NCBI GenBank assembly: GCA_014804185.1
Contig: JAAVAG010000087.1
Location: forward strand, 1 to 5,822
Source of the DNA: Lachnospiraceae bacterium
GTDB taxonomy: Bacteria; Bacillota; Clostridia; Lachnospirales; Lachnospiraceae
Length of the DNA: 5,822 bases
Direction of reading: 5' to 3'
Shown here: positions 1-5,402 of the stretch, in pieces
Layout of the letters: every line of letters starts with the position of its first letter
Numbering within the stretch: the stretch's first letter is position 1
Made by a program: the position numbers and the translations under genes
Notes under the pieces: model-generated
The model's database searches: none
Seen by the model: the letters and a program-made list of their open reading frames with translations, nothing else
What the model was told of the DNA's origin: nothing

Positions 1-101
1 GCATCCCGGGAAACTTCTCCGGAAGTCTTCCCGCTGCCTTCGCCCGCAGACTCTGCGGACTCCTCCATATCATCTCTGTAATCCTTATCCTGATCTGTCA
101 T
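1..101 (-). CDS. N-terminal fragment of an unrecognised acidic protein (runs off the window)
   Basis: An open frame starts with ATG at 101-99 and stays open to the window edge, giving 33 complete codons. A GGGAG ribosome binding site at 107-111 sits five bases upstream of the ATG, and an AAAGG lies just before it. The visible peptide begins MTDQDKDYRDDMEESAES and continues rich in Gly and Ser. It has 11 Asp/Glu against 4 Lys/Arg and no hydrophobic segment, so it looks like a disordered cytoplasmic N-terminal tail ahead of a domain outside the window. It lies downstream of the htrA terminator in the same orientation, so it may form a separate transcription unit. No function can be assigned from this fragment. 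The start is fairly well supported by its ribosome binding site, but a chance short frame cannot be excluded. Confidence 0.55.
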   Translation of the reverse strand, partial: MTDQDKDYRDDMEESAESAGEGSGKTSGEVSRD

Positions 102-162
102 AACAACTCCCACACCTTTCTAAGCAGTCTGTAGTACTCTTTGTCATACTTTTAAACGCCAA

Positions 163-190
163 AATCCCTGCCGGGATCCCGGCGGGGATT
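163..190 (-). terminator. Intrinsic terminator after htrA
   Basis: A near-perfect 28-base inverted repeat has arms AATCCCTGCCGGG and CCCGGCGGGGATT meeting at a central AT. Read on the minus strand it forms a GC-rich stem with one A/C mismatch, followed by AUUUU, then GGCG and another UUU. It begins 37 bases after the htrA stop codon, the expected place for a rho-independent terminator. The U tract is short and interrupted, so some readthrough into the next gene is possible. On the plus strand the mismatch becomes a G-T wobble, but no T run follows. Confidence 0.7.
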
Positions 191-227
191 CTGAATCACA
201 TATTTAATTTATAGAGCATCCCGCATA

Positions 228-1592
228 TCACGATGTCCGCTCACCCAGAGTCAGCTGGAATATCATTTCTTCATACTCGCCGCTTTGACTTCTCATCACA
301 GTGACCTCCACCGTCTCCCCTGCCCTGTAATACTTCAGCAGATCCTGCAGATCCTCGTTACTGGTAACCTTTCTGCCGTCGAATTTGGTAATGATATCTC
401 CGTGCAGCAGGCCGGCACGACTGGCCGCGGAATCCTCGAATACCTCATAGATAAAAATTCCGGTGGGCATTCCGTATCTTGCCGCATCCTCGGCTGTCAC
501 TGTCTGAAGCCGGATTCCGATATATCCCCGCATGGCGGACGGTATCTCCGACCTGTCCTCTCTGTTCATCAGATTTTCCAGAATGGGCTGCGCCGCGGAA
601 ATCGGAATGGCAAATCCCATCCCCTCCACACGGTAGTCTCCAATCTTGCTGGTATTGATTCCGATCACTTCACCGTTGATATTCAGCAGAGCCCCTCCCG
701 AATTGCCGGGATTAATGGCGGCATCCGTCTGAATAAAGGTTCCCACGGATCCGTCCTCCATCTCGATCTCCCGGTCCAGAGCGCTCACATATCCGCCCGA
801 GACGGACTGCCCATATCCCAGCGCATTGCCGATGGCAATCACCGGTTCGCCGAGTTTCAGACCGTTGGAGTCTCCAAGTCTCGCAATGGAGATCGCGTCT
901 TTCGTCCCCTCCTGCAGGTTGTCCAGAGGGATGGCAATCACGGCCAGATCCATATCTTCGTCAGTACCCTTGACTATCGCATCCGCATCGCTTCCATCGA
1001 TAAAATGCACGGTCAGGCGCCTGGCGTCCGCGATCACATGATAGTTGGTGGCAATCAGCAGTTCCGTGTCATTTTCTCCCACAATGATGCCCGAGCCGCT
1101 GGCCGTATACTCTCTCTCCACTTTCTGTCCGCCCAGATAGGTGTGCTGTTCCACATAATCATTTATAATAGACACCATGGCCGGCATTACTTCCTCCACC
1201 ACTTCAGACGCGTCCGTGGTGACCGCCGTCACACTCTGTGTCACGGGGATGCCGGAGGGTGAAGATGCCTGCACCGAATCACCGGCAGTATTTTCTGTCG
1301 CGGATTCCCGGATGGTTTCCTGAATCATCTCGCGGATCTGCTGCTCGCTCATCGCCCCATTTGGGTCCGATTCCCCGATGCTCCGATTTACCGCAAATAT
1401 GCCCAGCCCGGCAAACAGGCCGAAGCACAGGCCGAAACTTATAGCCGCCAGAAGTTTTCTGAAATAGTTTCCCGCGCCGCGTCCGGCCGGTTTCTCGGGG
1501 ACAGGCTGCGTACTTTGGCGCATCTCCGGCGCGCTGGCAGACGTCTGGTAAATGCCGTTATAATTTTCGTCATAGGTTTCGTTTTCGTACAT
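228..1592 (-). CDS. htrA: HtrA/DegP-type membrane-anchored serine protease with PDZ domain
   Basis: This 454-residue S1C-family protease probably degrades or refolds damaged proteins on the outer face of the membrane. Residues 1-46 are a polar, probably cytoplasmic tail. Residues 47-67 are one hydrophobic segment (signal anchor) with no clear cleavage site. Residues 70-130 are a Ser/Thr/Glu-rich linker. The trypsin-like domain spans about 130-345, with a complete catalytic triad: His185 in TNYHVI, Asp215 in DMDLAV and Ser298 in GNSGG. The flanking QTDAAINPGNSGGALLN is classic for HtrA. A single PDZ domain covers about 355-450 (GYIGI, SAASRAGLLHGDII). Length and single-PDZ layout match Gram-positive HtrA proteins. 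The ATG at 1592 follows AGAGGT (1601-1606) by eight bases. It lies 113 bases after a glycosyltransferase gene and is followed by a terminator. Whether it is cotranscribed with the polysaccharide genes is unclear. The family call is secure; the exact HtrA/HtrB/HtrC-type name is not. Confidence 0.96.
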   Translation of the reverse strand: MYENETYDENYNGIYQTSASAPEMRQSTQPVPEKPAGRGAGNYFRKLLAAISFGLCFGLFAGLGIFAVNRSIGESDPNGAMSEQQIREMIQETIRESATENTAGDSVQASSPSGIPVTQSVTAVTTDASEVVEEVMPAMVSIINDYVEQHTYLGGQKVEREYTASGSGIIVGENDTELLIATNYHVIADARRLTVHFIDGSDADAIVKGTDEDMDLAVIAIPLDNLQEGTKDAISIARLGDSNGLKLGEPVIAIGNALGYGQSVSGGYVSALDREIEMEDGSVGTFIQTDAAINPGNSGGALLNINGEVIGINTSKIGDYRVEGMGFAIPISAAQPILENLMNREDRSEIPSAMRGYIGIRLQTVTAEDAARYGMPTGIFIYEVFEDSAASRAGLLHGDIITKFDGRKVTSNEDLQDLLKYYRAGETVEVTVMRSQSGEYEEMIFQLTLGERTS

Positions 1593-1611
1593 TTCGCATT
1601 ACCTCTTTCCA

Positions 1612-1641
1612 CATGAATTTTCAGATCACTTAATGTTCATG
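1612..1641. repeat. Short inverted repeat upstream of htrA
   Basis: The arms CATGAA (1612-1617) and TTCATG (1636-1641) are perfect inverted copies 18 bases apart. They lie 20-49 bases before the htrA start codon, where an operator or a leader hairpin could act. A six-base match is short enough to arise by chance and no known operator is recognised. Confidence 0.25.
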
Positions 1642-1687
1642 CTCTGAGTATATACATCAATTGTGTTCTTTTTGTGTAGGAAAAATG

Positions 1688-1707
1688 AAAAAAATCTGTC
1701 TTTTTTT
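1688..1707 (-). terminator. Possible weak A/T-stem terminator at the end of the glycosyltransferase gene
   Basis: Seven A residues, a six-base loop (TCTGTC) and seven T residues form a symmetrical hairpin that overlaps the stop codon at 1706-1708. On the minus strand it reads as an A stem, a loop and a U run, followed by more T-rich sequence (CATTTTTCC). The stem has no G-C pair, so it is unlikely to stop polymerase efficiently alone. It may be a leaky terminator that lets some transcripts continue into htrA. Confidence 0.25.
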
Positions 1708-2638
1708 ACCTGTTCCAATATTCTTTGTTTCCGGAACATTTCTTCGCAAGCGCCCTGGGAAGCCGCCGATAATTCTTCCCCAGCAGATAGCCCGTGTATT
1801 TAAACGTACACTGCGTATAAAAATACAGCAGCTTTTTCCACTGTTTCTCCTGTCTCAGAGATGCGGACACCTGGCTTACCATTTTCTTTCCCTCTGATGT
1901 GGAGGGCGTATTTTTAAATATTTCCGGATGCTGCGCCTGTGAAACGCCCAGATCAAAATTCCGGTGAAACTGCTGCATAACGGTATAATCATGACTGTGA
2001 CAGACCTGCGCGTCAGCGGCGTAAGCGATACCATATCCCGCCTGGATGGCTCCCGCCGCATAGATCATATCCTCATTAAAAATGGTATGTCTGACAAAAC
2101 CTCCCAGACTGTCATATATATTCCTCTTGTACGCCGCGCAGACATTGGAGAAAAAATATGTCTTGATTCCGCAGCGTTCCAGGTCCTCTTTGTACATGAC
2201 GTGAGACTCCGGCGGATAATTAAAGCCGCGCGTATACCGCTCCGTCAGCCCGCAGCCCTCCCCCGGCACCTGTCTGGCATATGCGGCCGCCGTCCGCTCG
2301 TCCGCAAGCGCCTCCACCAGTTTCTCAATCAGCGTCTCGTCCACCGGGAAAGCATCCTGGGTCATCATAACGAAAATATCCGCATCCGATTTGCACACGG
2401 CCCTGTGCCGTGTCCCCCCATGATCAAACTCCCGCTTGGACAAATGATATACACGGACTTTTTCCTTGTACATCCTGTGCATTCTCTCCCCATAGAGCAG
2501 GGCCTCATAGTACTTTTCTTCCGTGTTCATCACAATAATCTTATGAATATCCACTGTCTGCCGGCACAGGCTCTCCATCAGGCCAAAGAAACTTTTATCC
2601 GGTTTATATGTAGGTATAATCACGTCTATTTTACACAT
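1706..2638 (-). CDS. Family-2 glycosyltransferase, rhamnosyltransferase-like
   Basis: This 310-residue GT-A fold enzyme should transfer a sugar from a nucleotide donor to the growing lipid-linked polysaccharide unit at the cytoplasmic membrane face. The N-terminus MCKIDVIIPTYKPD is the family-2 opening strand and nucleotide-binding loop. EFDHGGTRHRA (70-80) and MMTQDAFP (91-98) resemble conserved blocks of bacterial rhamnosyltransferases, with Asp95 at the metal/donor position. The catalytic-base motif is NED (188-190). HSHDYTVMQQFHRNFDLGV (214-232) is also typical of rhamnosyltransferase relatives. The tail from about 288 is very basic (KNYRRLPRALAKK), suiting contact with the membrane surface. 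There is no clear transmembrane helix. The start is fixed by the family N-terminus and an in-frame TGA 12 bases upstream, although the ribosome binding site is distant. The GT2 call is firm; rhamnose as donor is inferred from motif similarity. Confidence 0.92.
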   Translation of the reverse strand: MCKIDVIIPTYKPDKSFFGLMESLCRQTVDIHKIIVMNTEEKYYEALLYGERMHRMYKEKVRVYHLSKREFDHGGTRHRAVCKSDADIFVMMTQDAFPVDETLIEKLVEALADERTAAAYARQVPGEGCGLTERYTRGFNYPPESHVMYKEDLERCGIKTYFFSNVCAAYKRNIYDSLGGFVRHTIFNEDMIYAAGAIQAGYGIAYAADAQVCHSHDYTVMQQFHRNFDLGVSQAQHPEIFKNTPSTSEGKKMVSQVSASLRQEKQWKKLLYFYTQCTFKYTGYLLGKNYRRLPRALAKKCSGNKEYWNR

Positions 2639-2654
2639 GTGCCTGGCTCAGCCC

Positions 2655-2660
2655 CCTCCT
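2655..2660 (-). promoter_or_regulatory. Distant ribosome binding site of the rhamnosyltransferase-like gene
   Basis: AGGAGG, extended by further G residues to AGGAGGGGG, is the only strong Shine-Dalgarno match before the ATG at 2638. The gap is 16 bases from AGGAGG, or about 13 from the end of the G run, longer than the usual five to ten. No nearer in-frame start fits the family N-terminus, so initiation may be weak or aided by RNA structure. Confidence 0.5.
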
Positions 2661-2668
2661 GCCGCCGC

Positions 2669-2697
2669 GCGCATGCGCATGAAACCGCGCATGGCGC
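2669..2697 (-). other. GC-rich intergenic hairpin between the LCP and glycosyltransferase genes
   Basis: The transcript can pair GCG-C-CATGCGC (2697-2687) with GCGCATGCGC (2678-2669). This gives a ten-pair stem with one bulged C and an eight-base loop (GGTTTCAT). No U run follows, so it is not a standard terminator. It ends eight bases before the AGGAGG site, a position where it could affect mRNA stability or translation of the next gene. The second arm is itself a self-complementary ten-mer, so other foldings are possible. Confidence 0.5.
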
Positions 2698-2718
2698 ATA
2701 ACGGCAAGCTTTCTTAAA

Positions 2719-3852
2719 TTATTCCGGATATTTCAGGTTCGGATGATATTCGGCGATTTTTTCCCGAATCGCCTGGGTATATTCCGCCACCGTCCCGGAT
2801 ACCTCGTACTCCTCATCGTCAAACAGAAAATGATGCAGCCATATGACGTTTTTCTCCAGATCCAGAGGCAGAACACTGTCTCCCGCGGAACCCATCTTGC
2901 CGGTTTCTCTGTATTTCTCCAGAGGGAAGCCCCCCTCCTCCACAATACTGTACTTTCCTACATTTGCCATGAGTTCCAGTATCTCCGACATCTCCAGCGA
3001 TGTATACACCGCCTCCGCCCCCGTCACCTTGTTCGCTATATTTACCAGAGTCTGTACATCCGCTGCTCTGGCTTCATCTATGATCGCCTGTATCACCTCG
3101 CGCTGGCGCTCGGTTCTTTTAAAGTCATCTCCCTTTGTATACCGGATGCGGCAGTAGGCCACCGCCTGCAGCCCGTTCAGTTTCTGATATCCGGCCTCTT
3201 TCACAGGCGTATAGCTGCATTTCAGATTCTCCGACATCGTGATCTGGTAACTGTTGATGTGCCGCAGCTCCGCACTGTCCACATCGATCCAGATACCGCC
3301 CAGTTCATCGATGGCCGCTTTCAGCCCCTCAAAACCCACCGTCACAAAGTCGGTGATGTCCAGATCCAGATTTTTATTCAGCATGGTGATGGCCTGCTTT
3401 GCCCCGCCATACATATACGCTGCGTTACATTTACTGTATTTCTCCTTGTCCGTCTCACCACACAGGTTGAGATAGGTGTCCCTGTAAACGGACACCAGCT
3501 TCACCTCCCCGGTGCCCTCATTGATGGATACAATGATTATGGAGTCGCTCCGGGTGCCCTGGGTCAACGCCCCGCTGGTGGAATCCACACCGAACAGCAC
3601 AATATTCCGGTAGCCCTTCATCGTCTCGGGCTTGCTCTCTTCATTCTGAAAAGGTTCGTTCATCTCAATGTCATTATCACTGAATTCCACCCTTTTTATG
3701 GGGGTTTTCCCAAAATCTCTCAATGTGTACAGGGCGAATCCCATCGCCGCGATAATGACAATCTCAACTGCAAATAATATGATCTGTCTCTTCTTTTTTG
3801 TTTTCTTTGGCCTTTTTCCCTTTCTTTTGTACTGATCCGCATTCTCTGCCAT
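2719..3852 (-). CDS. LytR-CpsA-Psr (LCP) family protein, probable cell-wall polymer ligase
   Basis: LCP proteins transfer undecaprenyl-pyrophosphate-linked glycopolymers (teichoic acid, capsule) onto peptidoglycan outside the membrane. This one has 377 residues. Residues 1-23 are strongly basic (KRKGKRPKKTKKKRQ) and cytoplasmic. Residues 24-43 are one transmembrane helix. The extracytoplasmic LCP domain runs about 80-255. Its conserved polar residues are visible: Asp90 in VLFGVD, Arg101 and Asp103 in RSD, Arg124 and Asp125 in SVYRDTYL, and Arg235/Arg237 with Arg246-x-x-Arg249-Gln250 in the RIRYTKGDDFKRTERQ block. The usual SIPRDT motif reads SVYRDT here, with Tyr replacing Pro. Residues 256-377 form an acidic C-terminal extension without a recognised domain. 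The ATG follows AAGGAG (3861-3866) by eight bases. It begins 43 bases after the priming transferase gene with no terminator between, so the two are very probably cotranscribed. This supports a role in attaching this locus's polysaccharide to the wall. The older 'transcriptional attenuator' label for this family is unlikely here. Confidence 0.94.
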   Translation of the reverse strand: MAENADQYKRKGKRPKKTKKKRQIILFAVEIVIIAAMGFALYTLRDFGKTPIKRVEFSDNDIEMNEPFQNEESKPETMKGYRNIVLFGVDSTSGALTQGTRSDSIIIVSINEGTGEVKLVSVYRDTYLNLCGETDKEKYSKCNAAYMYGGAKQAITMLNKNLDLDITDFVTVGFEGLKAAIDELGGIWIDVDSAELRHINSYQITMSENLKCSYTPVKEAGYQKLNGLQAVAYCRIRYTKGDDFKRTERQREVIQAIIDEARAADVQTLVNIANKVTGAEAVYTSLEMSEILELMANVGKYSIVEEGGFPLEKYRETGKMGSAGDSVLPLDLEKNVIWLHHFLFDDEEYEVSGTVAEYTQAIREKIAEYHPNLKYPE

Positions 3853-3895
3853 GTCAGTTTCTCCTTATGCTGCAGATACCCGCAAATAAGCCGTA

Positions 3896-5302
3896 TCAGT
3901 ATGCGTTTTTATTGATAAACCCTGTAAAAAACGTCAGGAAAATAATTTTCAGATCCAATGCCAGGGTCCAGTTTTCAATATAGTACAAATCATATTCTAC
4001 CCGTCTTTTGATGGATGTATCCCCCCTGTATCCGTTAATTTGCGCCCAGCCGGTAAGTCCCGGCCTGACCTGGTGCTTTACCATATAGCGGGGTATTTCT
4101 TCTTTAAATTTTTCCACAAAAAGAGGTCGTTCCGGTCTTGGTCCCACCAGGCTCATGTCCCCTTTCAGTATATTGAACAGCTGCGGCAGTTCGTCAAGGC
4201 TGGTTCGGCGCAAGATCTTTCCCACCCTTGTCACCCTGGGATCATCCCGGATGGTCCACGCTTTGTTCTCCTCGGAAGGCTTCTGCACTTCCATGCTGCG
4301 GAATTTATACATATAAAAGGGCTTGTTGTGAAGTCCCACCCGCTCCTGCTTAAAGATCACGGGCCCCGGACTGGTAAGTCTGACCAGCAGCGCACAGAGC
4401 GCCATTACCGGCGACACAAGCACGATCCCAAGAAGCGACCCGACTATGTCCATCACTCTTTTTACCACAATATTTCCCGTATTGCTCAGTGGGACATACC
4501 GTATATTGATCACAGGCAGCCCCATCAGATCCTCCGTATACGGCCTGCTGGGAATCAGGCTGTTATAATCCGGAATAAATTTCGTATGCACGCCGGATTT
4601 TTCGCAGATATCCACGATCTCCTCCAGCCGGTCATAGTCCTTCAGGGAAAGCGTGATGGCAATCTCATCCAGTTTGTTTTCCGGCAGAATCACATGCAGA
4701 TTGGCGATCCTGCCAAGCACCTTGACGCCCCGGTACAGCGTGCCTGCCGGAATGCTGTCGTCCAGAATACCGCAGACTACATATCCCCAATCAGGATTTC
4801 CAAGAATCCTATTGATATATTCCTCCCCCGCCCTGGAATATCCTACCAGCAGGACATACTTTAAGTTGTACCCTTTCTTTCGAAAAGCCGCCAGTATATT
4901 CCGAATGACAACTCTGGACAGCGAGGTGAAAAATACGTTTAATCCGTAAAAGATCAGAATCATCTCGCGGGAAACATGCATCTGCTTCATGACATACAGA
5001 AGCGTCATAAAAAGAACCAGACCGATGGTATTGGCCTTGACAATACTGTAGATCTCGTACCGGCGTTTTACCGCCCTCTTGGGCTTGTACACACTGCAGT
5101 AATAATAGAGAAGCATATAGACGGGCACAATAAAGATGAGAGCGGAAAAATACTGCTCCCTGGGAAGAACACCGATACTCTCTTCCCCCCGGTCAAAAAT
5201 ATAAAATTTTATATACCAGGCCAGGATATAGGAAACTGCCACAATTATGGCGTCCAGCAACAGCTGCAGCCTGTTAAAAACTTTCTGATTATCCTTTATC
5301 AT
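3896..5302 (-). CDS. Undecaprenyl-phosphate sugar phosphotransferase (WcaJ/WbaP-type priming enzyme)
   Basis: This polyprenyl glycosylphosphotransferase moves a hexose-1-phosphate, usually glucose or galactose, from its UDP-sugar to undecaprenyl phosphate, the first step of exopolysaccharide assembly. Numbering uses the 468-residue form starting MIKDNQK. Four hydrophobic helices lie at about 14-33, 51-70, 89-105 and 112-129. A Rossmann-like middle domain begins with YVLLVGYSRAGEE (149-161). The catalytic domain (281-468) opens with KRVMDIVGSLLGI, a membrane-embedded helix, then SPGPVIFKQERVG and KFRSM (333-337). The catalytic Asp370-Glu371 pair is in LDELPQL, followed by GPRP (387-390) and RPGLTGWAQINGYRG. 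All key motifs are intact. A second in-frame ATG at 5323 would add seven residues (MTKGSHT). I prefer 5302 because GAAGGG lies ten bases upstream and the MIKDNQK opening suits the family. The sugar cannot be read from the sequence. It starts 100 bases after another glycosyltransferase gene and precedes the LCP gene by 43 bases. Confidence 0.95.
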   Translation of the reverse strand: MIKDNQKVFNRLQLLLDAIIVAVSYILAWYIKFYIFDRGEESIGVLPREQYFSALIFIVPVYMLLYYYCSVYKPKRAVKRRYEIYSIVKANTIGLVLFMTLLYVMKQMHVSREMILIFYGLNVFFTSLSRVVIRNILAAFRKKGYNLKYVLLVGYSRAGEEYINRILGNPDWGYVVCGILDDSIPAGTLYRGVKVLGRIANLHVILPENKLDEIAITLSLKDYDRLEEIVDICEKSGVHTKFIPDYNSLIPSRPYTEDLMGLPVINIRYVPLSNTGNIVVKRVMDIVGSLLGIVLVSPVMALCALLVRLTSPGPVIFKQERVGLHNKPFYMYKFRSMEVQKPSEENKAWTIRDDPRVTRVGKILRRTSLDELPQLFNILKGDMSLVGPRPERPLFVEKFKEEIPRYMVKHQVRPGLTGWAQINGYRGDTSIKRRVEYDLYYIENWTLALDLKIIFLTFFTGFINKNAY

Positions 5303-5312
5303 AGTATGACTG

Positions 5313-5318
5313 CCCTTC
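5313..5318 (-). promoter_or_regulatory. Ribosome binding site supporting the downstream start of the phosphotransferase
   Basis: GAAGGG lies ten bases before the ATG at 5302-5300. The alternative ATG at 5323 has only GGAAG, 14 bases upstream and within the loop of a possible hairpin. This favours 5302 as the main start, though not decisively. Confidence 0.45.
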
Positions 5319-5323
5319 GTCAT

Positions 5324-5347
5324 ATTGCGCCGCGTATCTTCCGCAAT
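5324..5347 (-). repeat. Inverted repeat in the leader just before the first ATG
   Basis: ATTGCG (5347-5342) and CGCAAT (5329-5324) are perfect inverted arms around a 12-base loop. In the transcript the hairpin would end directly against the ATG at 5323, with GGAAG at the start of the loop, while the GAAGGG site for the 5302 start stays free. The arms are only six bases long, so chance is possible. Confidence 0.35.
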
Positions 5348-5356
5348 TTATAAGTT

Positions 5357-5385
5357 ATTTTACATCAAGAGCGCGGAAAGTACAA
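5357..5385 (-). promoter_or_regulatory. Probable sigma-A-type promoter before the phosphotransferase gene
   Basis: The -35-like hexamer TTGTAC (5385-5380) and -10 hexamer TAAAAT (5362-5357, five of six consensus bases) are 17 bases apart, the optimal spacing. Transcription would begin near 5350, giving a leader of about 50 bases to the start at 5302. The -35 is weak (three of six). The promoter would be internal to the locus and could boost the phosphotransferase and LCP genes independently of genes upstream. Confidence 0.4.
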
Positions 5386-5391
5386 CTTGAT
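5364..5391. repeat. Inverted repeat bracketing the -35 element
   Basis: ATCAAG (5391-5386 on the minus strand) and CTTGAT (5369-5364) are perfect inverted arms 16 bases apart. They flank the proposed -35 hexamer and end two bases before the -10, a geometry compatible with a repressor or activator site. No known operator is recognised and six-base arms may be coincidental. No U run follows, so it is not a good terminator for the upstream gene. Confidence 0.25.
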
Positions 5392-5402
5392 TCTGCTTTA
5401 GC

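Noticed and set aside
44..58. Perfect inverted repeat CCGCAGA-C-TCTGCGG
   Set aside because: It lies inside the partial coding frame and is explained by the codons of a Ser-Ala-Glu-Ser-Ala-Gly stretch; a one-base centre gives no usable hairpin loop.
121..148. Possible promoter ATGACA with TTAGAA for the partial gene at the left edge
   Set aside because: The -35 is fair but the -10 shares only two consensus bases with TATAAT, so it cannot be supported.
285..1262. Long plus-strand open frame of 325 codons opposite htrA
   Set aside because: It lies wholly antisense to a protease with an intact catalytic triad, has no recognisable domain, and its His/Arg/Gly-rich composition is typical of a shadow frame.
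1647..1652. TATACT as a possible -10 element for htrA on the minus strand
   Set aside because: No -35-like hexamer lies 16-18 bases upstream and there is no extended TG motif in the right place; TTGATG nearby would pair only with a poor -10 (AACATT).
1964..2701. Plus-strand open frame of 245 codons opposite the glycosyltransferase
   Set aside because: It is antisense to a gene with clear GT2 motifs and resembles no known protein.
2743..3777. Long plus-strand open frame of 344 codons opposite the LCP gene
   Set aside because: It is antisense to a well-supported LCP gene; the product has no family motif and its composition is that of a shadow frame.
4040..4864. Plus-strand open frame of 274 codons opposite the phosphotransferase
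   Set aside because: It is antisense to intact catalytic motifs and rich in His, Arg and Pro as expected from the opposite strand.
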